A DNA stretch of 64,000 bases, taken from the NCBI GenBank assembly GCA_016630905.1, contig WBMQ01000001.1, forward strand, positions 2,976,001-3,040,000. The letters run 5' to 3'. The notes beneath the pieces are model-generated. The model was not told where the DNA came from, searched no databases, and was given only the letters and a program-made list of their open reading frames with translations. Numbering within the stretch: position 1 is the stretch's first letter; each line of letters opens with the position of its first letter. The position numbers and the translations under genes were made by a program. This document shows positions 46,405 through 58,430 of the stretch, in pieces. Origin of the DNA: Capillidium heterosporum. Taxonomy: Eukaryota; Entomophthoromycota; Entomophthoromycetes; Entomophthorales; Capillidiaceae.

Positions 46405-47827
46405 ATTTTATCATTTGAGTGACTGGTGAAGTTCCTTAATATGAAATAAAGGATATGTCGTCAACCATATTCTTTATGGTTTTTTCAAAGTGAGCGAAAT
46501 AAGTATAAAATTTTCAACTTGGTTTTGATTTAGAGGTATGAAACCTTACTTTTAAGGAAAATTCAGATTTGATTTTATATTTTAAAGAGGACCTGCTGGA
46601 TTTTAAAACTTTCCAACAAGCTTATCCTTCAAATATTGGTCTTATCAGGTTTTGTCCATCCATTTATTTTTAGTTTGTAAAGCTGTTTACGTAGCTTTGA
46701 GTGCTATAAAGTTAGCAATTTTCAAAACTATGTTATGAATAAAGTGAATTATATATATCTAAGAGGATGGCTAATTGTTTGTAGAATTTTCAGATGTTTT
46801 TCCTATTTGTGATGGAATATATATCTTTCTTTAGACATGATCTTTGTAACTAAATATTGGAAAGGTATCCATGTCTATGAAGTTTGCAATTGATAGTTAA
46901 GATAGAGGAAAGCTTCCAAAATATAATAAAGCATTGGAACATAATAAATAGTTTTGTCTTGAAGTTCCCATAGTTTGAATAGCCTTTTTCAAAGTCAAGT
47001 ATATAAAGAACTCTACAGTTAACTGCATAATGTTACAAGTACAGTCGGCTATAGCACTCTCTTTCGATCTGAATCTATATTGAGATATAGCAAAGATTTT
47101 GCAATAAAGTTTGCGAATATTTAACTAATATACCAACCATCCACTTAAAGGCGTAGTAAAATTATAAGATTAAACTTACCGTTCGAGGCTCAGCGTACAG
47201 GTAGTGGATAGTTTAGTTAAATTGAACTTACTGGGAAATATATCATTGAGCAGAAGCTCCTTGGTGGAAACTTCTCAACAACTTCTATGGAGTTGAAGTT
47301 ATCGCGTCGCCAATTCCCGCAACTTGAAAATTACAAAGGTAAAGGATCCAAAAGGTCAGTTCATATCTAAAATTTTAGAATAATTTCAGAAATTTATATA
47401 TTTTTAACTGAAAGGAGATGCACACTATATTACTAGTAATTAAAAGGAGATACATTTATAGTACTGTATGAAAATTTTGTTTGGAAGAGATAAGGTTCGG
47501 TGAACTTTAATAAAAGTTTAACTAGCCAATTTATTCTATATATGGAAAGTTAAGATCGTAACTGATTCAACTATAATATAGATAAATTTCAATTTAATAC
47601 TAGCTAAATTTGGCTATCTTCTTGATTACATTAAAAGGATTTAAAGTTGCTGGTTTAAATTATTATAATTACTATTATAAAAACTTGGAATGTATTTTAG
47701 ATGGAATTATTAAAGACATGCGATAGACTAAGGTTTATAGAAATGAGCAGAGGCTTTAATGCAAAGGAAAATGTATAGGGAAAAAGGGTATCTAGCTTTA
47801 AACAAAAGTAAAGGTTACAAAAGAAAC
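46405..47827. other. Intergenic stretch, no gene seen
   Basis: AT-rich spacer between convergent Ski2 and glutathione peroxidase. No coding frame or repeat is recognised. Confidence 0.45.
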
Positions 47828-48482
47828 TTAATACTCCTCAGCCAACAACATCTCGATCTCTGGTTCCAACTGGTCAGGCGTTGTCAACGACGAGTAACGT
47901 AGCTTGACCTCACCATCTTTTCCGATTAAAAATTTCTATTTATAACATAAATCGTTAGCATTCCTTTAAAATATATCTTTCAAAATTACCTCAAAATTCC
48001 ACTTGATTCTTGTCAGTCCAAAGATGCCGGCCTTCCTACCTTTCAAAAATTCATAAATCGGATGAACATTGTCCCCATTCACTTCACTGGATTCAATTTT
48101 TGTAAGTAAAAAGTTCGAAAAGAGTATTATACTTACACCTTATCCATCATAGGGAAAGTGACATCGTAGTTTGAAGTACAGAACTCTTTGATCTCTTGGT
48201 TGGTGCCTGGTTCCTGACCACCGAACTGATTACAAGGGAATCCTAAGATAACTAACCCATCGTCCTTATGGTTTTGATACAACTTTTCCAAGCCAGTGTA
48301 TTGGTGAGTAAATCCGCATTTGGAAGCTACGTTGACAATAAGAACTACCTTTAAATATAAAATATTGTTGTTAACGGATCAATTGACTTGGAAACTTAGG
48401 TGCTTACCTTGCCTTCCAATTGTTGGAAGTTGAAATTGTTGCCATTGGAAGTTAGGGCTTCGAGTTGATGGAATTCTGACAT
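47828..48482 (-). CDS. Glutathione peroxidase, copy 1 (cysteine type)
   Basis: Four exons from [17 protein letters not shown] give about 165 aa. Signature blocks are [20 protein letters not shown] with the peroxidatic Cys replacing selenocysteine, [15 protein letters not shown] with the conserved Gln (the second Cys here could be the resolving residue), [10 protein letters not shown], and [14 protein letters not shown] with the catalytic Trp-Asn. In fungi these Cys-GPx enzymes act as thioredoxin-dependent hydroperoxidases (yeast Gpx1-3). No targeting sequence is evident. It shares exon layout with the copy about 1.5 kb away on the same strand, so both descend from a tandem duplication. Confidence 0.95.
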
Positions 48483-48518
48483 ATTTTTAAATTGTATTAA
48501 AGATGTGTTACATCGAGG

Positions 48519-48526
48519 TATTTATA
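48519..48526 (-). promoter_or_regulatory. TATA box of glutathione peroxidase copy 1
   Basis: TATAAATA on the minus strand, about 36 nt upstream of the ATG at 48482. It sits inside the palindromic stretch GGTATAAATACC. Confidence 0.6.
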
Positions 48527-50005
48527 CCTTTTAGATTTGTAGTTGGAAGCTACTGAAACCTACTCCTAGCTTCCCAATTCGAATCAATTGAATGATTTTT
48601 GCTATTTGTAGCTTAGTATGTGAAAATTTTAGGAGTTTATTAGATGAAGGCGATCGTCCTTAGTTAAAATTTGTATAGGAGAGTATGTGGAGAGGGTATG
48701 GTTTATAATAATAGCTTTGCCATTTATATAAGGTTGTATATGTATGTCGATATTATTAACTTACTGAGTTTTGGGGTTGCTTTGTCATTAAAATGACGCA
48801 TATATTGGTTTAGAATTAGTAACTGCACATATGTATGGTCTATTTAAGTACAATATAGTCTCTATTGCATATGGGCTTCTAATAATTTCGAACGTAGTTA
48901 ATTTTACGACGAAGTTGAGTGTTGGTTAAAATTTATAAGTCTAATATAATGGAAAATACAAATTTTAGCAATAGCTACTGATGTAAACTGTAGCTATTGA
49001 CAATATATAAGTTTAAAATATGGCAGAAAATTTCTCATAGACCAATTTATATTACTCTAACAAAACTTTCGACTAGAATTTAGTTTAGCTAGTCCTATTA
49101 TGAAAAATATTATTGGATTACTATTTCTATAATTGCATATACATTTAATACTATTTAAGATCTTGGAGCAACTACAAAGAAAGACATCAAGAAGATCAGT
49201 AAGGAGTTCCAAAGTGAGTATAGATTGGAATTCTTGATTTCATACCATGTTATTAGGAAAGATGGTAAAGTAATTTGAATGCCTGAGAACAAAGCAGTAT
49301 AATGCAATCGAAAAGAATATTAGTATATTTTTTAGGAAATTTATGGCACTTTAAATTTAATCAGTATATTTGTATCTTTAAGCACCAGTTCGATCATTTG
49401 ATAGGTGTAGTTGGCTTTGTTATAATAACAATTATCTGTAGTCAATACCCTCTGGTATCCTAACAAAAATTCATAGATATAGTTAGGCTGATATAAGAAA
49501 CCTAGATTTTTAACGAGTACCATCATCCTATATAAGAATTTATATTTTCTTTTGGCAAGCCAAAGAGTCTACTCAAGGAAAAGTATTGATATTTAGTAAA
49601 TATATAAATGGGTAAAGAAAATATGCTAAATATACACCAGATGCAGACAGACTAAATTTGAGATACCTATTACCAGGGTTCGAGTAGATAGTCCCTAGCT
49701 TTACTAAAATCTGGAGCTATGAGCTGGCTTAAACCAAAACAATACACTTTGATAGGAGATGTAGCTTTGCGATACAAGAATATATATTTGAAGGCACAAA
49801 TTTTCGTCTACATCTGTATAAGGTTTAAACTATCCATCCTTTAAAAACTTATAGCTAAAGATAAAACCGTAAAGTAAAAGTGCTTTAGAACAAGTACCCT
49901 GCATACAAGGACTGAAAAAAGTAAAATAGCTCCAAACAGATGTTTATATATGGAGGATTCTAGAAAAATGTGGGTGAGCTAGGTAGGATGAGCTTCGGGC
50001 AGCTT
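48527..50005. other. Spacer between the two peroxidase genes
   Basis: About 1.5 kb, AT-rich. A short plus-strand scrap at about 49,165-49,275 (KKDIKKISKEF-type residues) ends in stops. A minus-strand frame at 49,341-49,526 is chance-like. No gene is supported. Confidence 0.4.
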
Positions 50006-50654
50006 CTACAGCTTAGCTTGGGCACCTAGCAATGTCTTGATTTCTGACTCGATTGCTTCAGGAGTCGTTTTGGCTAGGTGTCTAACTTTGACTTCACCAT
50101 TCCTATCAATCAAGAATTTCTATAAAATATAAAATAAAGGTTCCATAAGTACATCTTAAATTAATTATTCCCAGTTACCTCAAAATTCCACTTGACGTCC
50201 GTCATACCTTGGAATCCCTCCTTCTCGTTTTTCAAGTACTCGTAGACCGGGTGGACGTTACCCCCGTTAACTTTACTTTAAAAATATAAATACAAGTTTA
50301 AAACTAAATTACCTACATCTTATCCATAATTGGGAAACTGACTCCATAAGTCAATCGGCAGAACTCGACTATCTCCTCGTTGGTACCGGGTTCTTGGCTA
50401 CCGAACTGGTTGCAGGGGAATCCTAAAATTTCCAAACCTTCGTCCTTATGGTCCAAGTACAGTTTCTCTAAGCCATCGTACTGCTTCGTGTATCCGCATT
50501 TGGAGGCTACGTTGACTATTAGGACAACCTAAATTTGCTGAAGTTGGTATGGCTGTTTGGTTATAAAAACAAAATTTACCTTGCCCTTCAACTGATCGAA
50601 CGAAAATTTCTTTCCAGCGGCGGTTAAAGCTTCAAGTTGGTAGAATTTGGACAT
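50006..50654 (-). CDS. Glutathione peroxidase, copy 2 (cysteine type)
   Basis: Four exons from [19 protein letters not shown] give about 163 aa. Same motif set as copy 1: [45 protein letters not shown], and [14 protein letters not shown], with a TAG at 50008-50006. Exon boundaries fall at equivalent positions in the two copies. They differ at scattered residues throughout, which suggests an old duplication followed by divergence. Both copies have identical TATAAATA boxes and so may be similarly regulated. Confidence 0.95.
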
Positions 50655-50702
50655 CTCTTAAACTGTTTTGTTTTTTTACAAGTTGGAAGTGCAAACGTCA
50701 GC

Positions 50703-50710
50703 TATTTATA
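50703..50710 (-). promoter_or_regulatory. TATA box of glutathione peroxidase copy 2
   Basis: TATAAATA on the minus strand, about 48 nt upstream of the ATG at 50654, with an adjacent TGACG motif (AGCTGACGT) that resembles a bZIP-type site. Confidence 0.6.
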
Positions 50711-51184
50711 CTTTTTCAAGGAATCGGATTGAAACTTACTCCGAACTTTGGAGCTCGAGAATATGACTAATTTCGTTCTAATTTAATTTACTTTTTAGTT
50801 TGGATAAAATTTACTGAAAGTTGCAAGCTAAATGGGGTGAAACTAGTGCTTTGTTTAGATGCGAGTAACCGTATTTGTAATAGTGTAAAGAAGCTGGAGC
50901 AAAGCTCGCTTTAAAATCCATTGTTCCATGAGGCTAAAGTACACACCGATGCATCTGTTTAGTAATATATTATTGGTCTCAGTCAGTAACCTGCCGATAT
51001 GGAGCCAGTTCTTGGTAGGCCAATTCATTAGAAATAAGCAGTTACTATATTTAGAATTAGACCGGTACTACATGTATCCGCATCAGCTCCTAACATAGTA
51101 ATTATGATACGTCAGCTTGTTGACTTTGAACGTTTTCTTTCGTATAATAGAGCTGTTGTGGTTATATTTGGCAATTATAAAAGA

Positions 51185-51243
51185 CCTATGCTTAGCATAT
51201 AAACATCTGTTAATACAAGACTATAACAGATAGTTAGCATAGG
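51185..51243. repeat. Imperfect inverted repeat
   Basis: Left arm CCTATGCTTAGC pairs with right arm GTTAGCATAGG with one interruption. A second inner pair, ACATCTGTTA against TAACAGATA, extends the stem. Spans about 59 nt. It could be a small hairpin element or chance, and no copies elsewhere in the window were noticed. Confidence 0.35.
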
Positions 51244-51632
51244 CTTAAATCTCTAAGTTCAATAAGGAAGAGCTGCAACTGTCTTGAATTCAAGCTACCC
51301 AACTCTTTATTTCCCTACCAGACTTTCATGGGCTTCCTTCATAATACCAAAATTGAAGCTGAAACTTTTGATTTAAATGCCCCCTACCTAAATCCAAGCC
51401 CTTTGTCTTTTGTGGGAAGCACCAGAGTTCAAATAGTATATATATCAGGGTTGTTGAAATCAAAGCTCTGTTTACTTGATTTAGAATTACAAAGTTAGTT
51501 TAAACGGTTATGAAATGTTGCTTTAAAAAGCACAGTCTTCTTCGTACGTGTATATAAATTTAGATATAAGACTGCCATCCAACATTTTTATTAAAAAATG
51601 TCCACCTTTTAAATGTTGCCCATATTAAAACC

Positions 51633-54600
51633 CTAAAACTGATGTAAAGTAACGATTTGGAAGTCAAATTGGTTCTCCATATCGAAGCCGGTATTCAAAC
51701 TTTCCAATAGAGCCTCAACATCCATTTCAACTACCTCTTCTTCATCTTCCTCCTCCTCCTCCTCTTCCTCTTCCTCTTCCTCTTGGATAGCATCCATAGG
51801 ATCATCTTCACCATCGCTCGACTTACCCGGAACTAAAACTACAGTCTGAGTTCTATATTTTAAAAAAGATACATATTAGTATATATATTTACGAAAAGCA
51901 GCCTACCTATCTGGCTTCAAGAAATCCAAAAAGTATTTTAAAAAGACATGTCGCAGATCGGCAATTCCAACTTCTGAGATGCCTTTGCGATACATGTCAA
52001 GGTAAGGTAAAGTTTCGTAGCCCTATACAAGAAATAAATTAAAATGTTTTCAAAAAAGTCGTACCCAAAAGTGATACTTTAACGTCGAGTTCAGCATACT
52101 GGCTGGACAACTGACGTTCCCAGTCGACAGGTAGCCTAAGGAAGCTTTAGCAAGATCCATTTCCGTGCTATTGATAACTTCATTCCACTTAGTTTCATTC
52201 TCTAACCCCTTCAAAAATTTCCAAAACTCAATCAAGGTGGCAGCCGGATTGGCGGCCTGAGTGATGGTGAAGGTTAGGATCCCTTTCCATAAATTAACAC
52301 CCAAGTCAACGTGGTAAGCCAAACCTTGACCTCTAATGAGTTCGAAGAGGGGACCATTGCTTCGTGTCAGTAACTCACATAGTAGGATAACGGCGAAACT
52401 GGTAGGTAGGTTGGTGAAGATATCACAGGGGACGATGGAAGTCAAGTACCCCGAAGTAAGAGAAGGGACTTTGAGGATGGAGGCGGCGGGGTAATTTAAA
52501 TGTTTAGGGCGACTGTATTTGGGCCGTTCAATAGTCTTATTGTTGATGAGGATACCACTACTAAATACGGTATCTTGGAACGAAGGCTTAAAGCCAGAGT
52601 TTACCTTTTGGAACCCATCTCTAACAATATCGACATAAGTTTGAGGATCTACGGTCCAAGGTAAGCCCAGCTGGATGAAACCTCCGTTGTTTGCCGCCAT
52701 GACAATACTGTCCCGAAGTTTGTTCAGACAGCCTACGATCCGCTCCAGATTCTTGTTGTCAAGGTCATCTTTGAGGCTGGCTACCACGTCACTCAGGAAC
52801 TCTTCCTGTTGGAAGATGGAGGTCGCCTTGTGTAGGCTGCGGCGTGATGAACTGAAACCTTGCCTACATAGCCTATCGTGGAAGCTGTGGATGAGATCTC
52901 CACCATATCGGAAGATCTCCTCAAGTTCTGTCACCAAGTTGTTGGCTACCGATTGGATGCGCTCCTTCGTAAACTTGGCATTGAACAGGCAGCTGAAGAC
53001 CCAGGGCACGGCAGCTGAAAAATTGTCGATCGTAGTCCTACATCCCAAAAAGAAAAACTCAGGCAGCCAACTGACGGTAAAGGTGGACCCACCTAGGCCC
53101 AGGTGGGAGTATTGTTCCACTGTTAGATGGTTGCTTTTTTGGACTGCGTCGTTAAAACCTATTGACTTACCATCCAGGTCTTCGACTTCAGTTTGAAACA
53201 GCAAGGATTGTAAAAGTATCAAGTATGGCTTCAACTCGGAATCTATGGCCAAGGTAGGGAAGCCAACCAGCAGTTTGGTGAACTGAGTTTCGACTTGGAC
53301 AACTTGAATCGCATCGATGAGGTTAGTAGGCAGATCTTTGGATTGCACGATAGACTCCTTCAACTTCAAGTTGGGGATACGGGATAGATCGGCAGCTGGT
53401 ATGCTAGGGAATTGGCTAGGCTCGATTTTATTTTCAATTACGATCCGATCCAACTCCTTCTGAATCCGATCCAGCTCGGTCGAACCTAACTTCGACTTTA
53501 GTCGTTTTTGTTTGGATTCCCGTTGCTTTGCCAGTTTGGGGCCCAGTTCAGGGTCAGGAATAGCCAGTACCTCAGCAGGAGCTCGATGCAGCAGGTATTT
53601 GTAGGCGATTTGACGCCAAAAGTCGATGTCCTTATCATGTAACTGTCGGTAGATGCTGAAACGATTGCCTAATTGCTTAATGGAGTTGCTGATCGGTATA
53701 TTTCCCAACTTCTCAGCTAGGATAGCGGGGATGACAGCGTCGGTTAAAACTTCGGCACCCGAATCCTCCAAAGCCTGCATCTCAAGCCGTTGAAATCTTA
53801 GCAACGCTGATTGAATCTCATCTAAAGTCATGTCGTCGATCGCATCCGTCAGTACTTTTAAGAACCGAGCTCGGAAGGTGCCGGGACTTAGCAACGAGCT
53901 CGTACTAGTACTGGGTAGGTTCGCATCGGGGCCATTGGGAACCCCCGAGAAGTGCAACCACAGCGAGGTTTCGGGCGTCATTTTGACGTCATAGGAGATG
54001 TCGTTGGTCAAGGGTGCTGGTAAATTGACGAACTTACGCTGGAGGGGGGCATTGGGGCTATCGGTCAGGAAATAGAGGATAATCTCCAACCCGTAGGCTG
54101 TATCTAATTCGATAAAGCTGGGTCCTCGCCAAGCTATTTTTAAAGTTAGTAAGTGTGGTGGCCGAGAAACTTACCGTAGTTTACTGAGCCGGTACTGTCG
54201 TCATCGCTGGGGAAGTTGACCACTTTGGTGTTGAGTAGTTCGATGTGATCGGGGAAGCTTATCTTGGGGATCGAATTTAGCTTTCGATCGCATTCTAAAA
54301 GCTTGGAGTTGAGCAAGCTATCAAATACCGCATCCCTGGGTATATCTTGGCCCGCTACTACGACGGAAACTTGACCCAACTGGTAGAACTGTTGGTGGTA
54401 AGCTTGGATCTGCTGATTGGTCAGCTTGGCTATATCGGGTGTCAGCCCACCGCACTCGTAACTATAGGTGGTAGATTTCTGGTACAAAATTTGCTTCAAA
54501 GTCAAATCTACCTTTATATAGAAATTTAAATATTAAATATTAAAATGAACCTAACTTACCAGATCCCCTTCACTGAATTCTCTAGAAACCATCTCACTGT

Positions 54601-55142
54601 AAACTACACCTTGACATTTTGCTTCCCCATCGATGTGATATACCTTTTGTAAAAAAATTACAAAAAATTAAATGTTTAAAGCTACCTCCGTTATAAAGTC
54701 GTTATCCAGCAATAAAGGGTTCATAACATGGTCCAAAAATACCGGTAATGTCTGTAAGATACCTTGAGAACCGACTGAGGTGAACGTATAAGCGGTATGG
54801 TCACTGTCGGTCCAAGCGTTAGTCCCTGTAGATAAGGAGCGGGTTGCCAAAGCTTCCAAATAACCGCGTTGGGGGAAGTTCTTGGAACCACAGAAGATAA
54901 CTAATAAAAATAAATTAAAAGAATATAAATACTATGTTACGATGCTCTAAAGTATGAGGCAAGCCACTGTTATCCTGGCATAAAGTTGGTACTACTATAG
55001 TCAAGTTGGTATTGGGACCTGGACTGTCGATGAAAACCACTTGAAGTTGGCTTGGAGTGTGGCTGTAAACTTCGAACTTGTAACTGGTTGTCAAGTTCTC
55101 TATAGCTAAAGGGGAATCGCAAATTTTGACGAATTGATCCAT
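51633..55142 (-). CDS. M16-family zinc metallopeptidase with acidic tail
   Basis: About eight exons give a protein of roughly 1,060 aa. The inverted zinc site is SGLPHTLEH near residue 65 (HxxEH), followed by LIFCGSKNFPQRGYLEAL, then NAWTDSDHTAYTF and VYHIDGEAKCQGVVYSEM. These match the large M16C group (presequence-protease-like, and uncharacterised fungal relatives such as the cytosolic YOL098C type). A long middle region has charged coiled-coil-like helices (KQRESKQKRLKSKL). The C-terminal exon ends in about 14 consecutive glutamates followed by an acidic-hydrophobic tail. No presequence is evident (MDQFVKICDSP), which argues against mitochondrial import. All exon joins keep frame. Confidence 0.92.
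51743..51785. repeat. GA-rich (Glu-coding) microsatellite within the M16 gene
   Basis: On the plus strand the sequence is a run of CTC/CTT triplets, which reads as GAG/GAA on the coding strand and yields the poly-Glu tract of the M16 protein. Such tracts are prone to length change. Confidence 0.55.
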
Positions 55143-56277
55143 AGCGCTTCTAAATTTGTTCTCCCAAGTTAATTTTTTGGAGTTGCGGTCTAAGATGTAA
55201 ATGCTTATTATAAGTTGGGTTAAACTTTATAGAGTCTACTCCTTTTCGTGTTGAATACAGATTCTACTTTGCAAACTTTAGTTGTCAACAAATATAGCCA
55301 AATTCTTCAGACAGCCTTTTAGATTCAAATGAAGATTCAGCATGGAAAATCAAATCTAATAATATAGCAAATAAAAGTTCCATCCAATGGATCATTTGGT
55401 TATAATTGATTTTACCCCACTCTATATGCACATCAACGTGAATTTATAGACACTGCTAAAAGATTGAATATTTTCATCTAGTTCAACAGTTCTATTGATA
55501 GCTATATGGCCTTTTATGTTTCAATTAATCTTCTATAAAATGTAATGGGTCTATTCTATTTGAAAACTTTGTGTAGTTTGACTTATTGAGACTTTGACTA
55601 TTTCAACTGGCTTATAGATGCTATTCGTTCGAATAAACTTTACACACAAGTATATGCAGTTTAAATCCATTTTACCTATACATAAGCAACTAAAAGGTAG
55701 CATAATGGGAACAATAGTTTTCCTTTCTTTAAACAAGTACGAGCTAACTTCAGTTCAATCTTTTGTATCTCTCATATGTAGCTAATTTGCTTGGCTGCTG
55801 GCAATTGGATATCAAAACTTCAACCACTTTGCTACTTTGGTAAGCCTCAATTGATAAAGCATAGTTGGATTCCTTTGTAAAACTAAAAGATGCTGCTACT
55901 TGAGCATTCTTTGCCATGATACGCCCGAATCAGCCCCATCATACTATGTTGTACTGGTGTATTTTAGTGGAATATAGGCGATTAGTAAACTTATATGCCT
56001 TGTGTTTTTGAAAATATAGTAAGCCTTTTAAGTATAAATTCAGGCATAAATGTAGAGATATCCGTAGCCGAAGAGCATGAAGATTGTATTTGAGGAAGTT
56101 CAATGTTTTTAAAGCCATTCAAAGGAAATTTAGTATAAATCTATATTTACATCCACATTGGCAAATGTAGGTATGACTGATGAAACCAACTAATATGTCA
56201 TGGTGAACCACAGCCTCCAAATATATATATATATGGAGCCTACAGCTCGATATACCATTAGGACAAACAACAAAAAG
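55143..56277. other. Intergenic stretch upstream of the trypsin gene
   Basis: AT-rich with no gene. A (AT)n run of about 14 nt ends at 56,234, about 44 nt before the trypsin ATG. It could double as its TATA element. Confidence 0.4.
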
Positions 56278-57069
56278 ATGCATTTATCCATTCTAACCTT
56301 AACTTTGGCCACCGGTTTGGTATTAAGTAAGGACATCGTCAAAGACTCTGGCGATATACCCCGTATTGTGGGAGGGTACGAAGTGAACCCCAAATTCAAG
56401 TATGCATTCATGGCCGATATATCGGTGGATGGTAGACACTACTGTGGGGGTACCCTGTACGACGACGACACTTTGATAACGGCTGCCCATTGTTCAAAGT
56501 TTGTCTTATCGAGATATCGAGTACAAATGCACCGCCACAACGTATCCAAGTCCAACCAAGAGGAGCAGGGTCAGAGTTTCAAGGTTAAGAAGATCATCAT
56601 TCATCCCGACTACGACAAAGATGAAACTACAAACGATATCTCTGTGTGGAAGTTGGATCGCCCCTACTCATCCAAAAAGCCTAAAGTGGATTTGGATACT
56701 GGGAACCTGAGTGCCAAGACCGGAACTCTGACTAAAGTTATAGGGTGGGGAGATATTCGTTTTGATGGACCCGATCCAAAAGTTTTGATGGAGGTTAAGG
56801 TACCGGTATATAACATCACCAAATGTGTCAGCGCTTACAAAGTGAAAAAATTAACCGTGTACCCCAAGCTTATGTTCTGTGCTGGGTATGTGGAAGGTGG
56901 AAAAGATTCTTGTCAGGGGGATTCGGGTGGTCCTCTGTTTGTTGAAAAGTATGGTAAGACAGTTTTGCTTGGGGTCGTATCTTGGGGCGAAGGCTGTGCC
57001 GCTCCAAAGTTCCCAGGCATTTACACCAAAGTCCATACTTATGTTGATTGGATCAAAAAGTACATTTAG
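56278..57069 (+). CDS. Secreted trypsin-like serine protease (S1A)
   Basis: An intronless frame of 263 aa. I use the ATG at 56278 because it gives a good signal peptide (MHLSILTLTLATGLVLS); an upstream in-frame TTG-led extension is polar. A short propeptide ends at Arg29, and the mature chain begins IVGGYEVNP. The catalytic triad is His71 (TAAHC), Asp120 (TNDISVW) and Ser216 (GDSGGP). Asp210 six residues before Ser216 gives a trypsin S1 pocket, so cleavage after Lys/Arg is expected. Six cysteines allow three disulfides. Such trypsins are numerous in insect-associated early-diverging fungi and serve extracellular protein digestion. Confidence 0.95.
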   Translation: MHLSILTLTLATGLVLSKDIVKDSGDIPRIVGGYEVNPKFKYAFMADISVDGRHYCGGTLYDDDTLITAAHCSKFVLSRYRVQMHRHNVSKSNQEEQGQSFKVKKIIIHPDYDKDETTNDISVWKLDRPYSSKKPKVDLDTGNLSAKTGTLTKVIGWGDIRFDGPDPKVLMEVKVPVYNITKCVSAYKVKKLTVYPKLMFCAGYVEGGKDSCQGDSGGPLFVEKYGKTVLLGVVSWGEGCAAPKFPGIYTKVHTYVDWIKKYI

Positions 57070-57900
57070 AGGAGATTATGTGAAGCTTTAGTTTGGACCT
57101 GGTGTTTGATTAAAATCTTCATAGCTATGTATTTCTTCTTTTGCAGATATGTAATGCTTATTGAAATCAATATTTATAGATTCATTAGTATAATTTTCTT
57201 ATTCGAATTTAATGCATAGCAATTAAGTTGTATTTAATTTACACGTAAGTAATCGAAAGCTATGTAAAATATAGCTACTATAAGCATATATTTCAAGCCA
57301 ACTCCCTCAGCTACCAGTAAACAGAAGAAATGATGTGCTTTAACCATAAACTAATGATCAACTTTTCCAAGCCCTTACTAGCCCGGGTTAAGTATCAATG
57401 ATAACGATGTTACCATCCGATATCAAAAATTAAGACTACGCTATATACCCTTCTTTAAAATCCTTTGATTGAAGAGCTGATAACAATATCCTACATCACA
57501 TTACATAAAAGCCAAATAATGGGTCTTAGTATTTGACTAGATATATAAGGCAAATTTGGTTCCATTTTTCTATCCATTTGGCTTGATCGAGTTAGATCTG
57601 TCAATATATCTACCTACTATAAGGTCAAAGTTTCGTAAAGCAAACTGGATGATGAAGTTTTACAAAAACCTAAACTTAAAACCCTTCTAACACCTTACAT
57701 AGAGTTCAATAGATATACTGTTGGGCATACTACCAACACTTTTTTCTCGAGTTTATAGGTAAATATTCCAGTAGAAAGAGCAATATATTAGGGATCTCAT
57801 AGATTACAGTTAAATTGTGCATGTACAGGCTAGCTAAGGGATTAATGGATATTAACGTTGATATCAAAATCTACATCGAAGATCACTTTGTTCAACATAT
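57070..57900. other. Intergenic stretch, no gene seen
   Basis: AT-rich spacer downstream of the trypsin gene. No credible frame is recognised. Confidence 0.4.
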
Positions 57901-58430
57901 TCAAAGCTAAATTTTAAATGAAACCTGGTGTTGATAACAGCACCAATATTGCCGCCAACATCCACTATCTTGGCTATACATTGGATGATAAGTAAGGTAC
58001 ACCATCTCTTACAAAAAGTCAAGTTTACTACCTTACGGTGCCGCTCCTACTCCATACCACTGACTACTCTCATACTCTTACCTAACAGCTTTTGAAATAG
58101 ACCACCTGAGTTTTGTTTGTCCAAGCCTTTGACGTAGATGTTAGTATTGATAAATACCTATCTAATAAACTTGAGATTTTTAATTAGCACCATCCGCCTA
58201 CCAAACCACATCTAGCTCAAACATTAGCACTTTTCTGATTAAATTTACTTACCTTGATTACACCGTACTCGTACAATAGAGATGCAATCAACTTTTCCAA
58301 AAGGTATTTATTCAATATCCTTGAGGCAGTTACCATGTTGAAAAACATAGGAGCAGTTTGTAATGTTAACAATTTTTGGAAGATACCAAGGCATGGATTC
58401 TTAGGCCTGAGAAAGTTATTATACTAAGGA
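57901..58430 (-). pseudogene. Possible decayed relative of the M16 peptidase
   Basis: On the minus strand, short segments in differing frames recall the neighbouring M16 gene: LQTAPMFFNMVTASRIL against LQTLPVFLDHVMNPLLL, a following LLEKLIASLLYEYGVIK, and later a GG-containing stretch (VDVGGN) where the M16 gene has ECGGL. An intron-like gap with a GTAAGT donor lies between the first two blocks. Frames shift and stops interrupt. The alignment is by eye and weak. It could be an unrelated remnant. Confidence 0.25.

Larger units (their letters stand above)
50655..51632. other. Spacer with peroxidase promoter and an imperfect hairpin
   Basis: Contains the GPx2 TATA box and an imperfect inverted repeat at 51185-51243. 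Otherwise no gene is recognised. Confidence 0.45.

Noticed and set aside
49660-49700. A GGTTCGAGT motif as a tRNA T-arm
   Set aside because: No matching T-stem or acceptor stem could be folded by eye.
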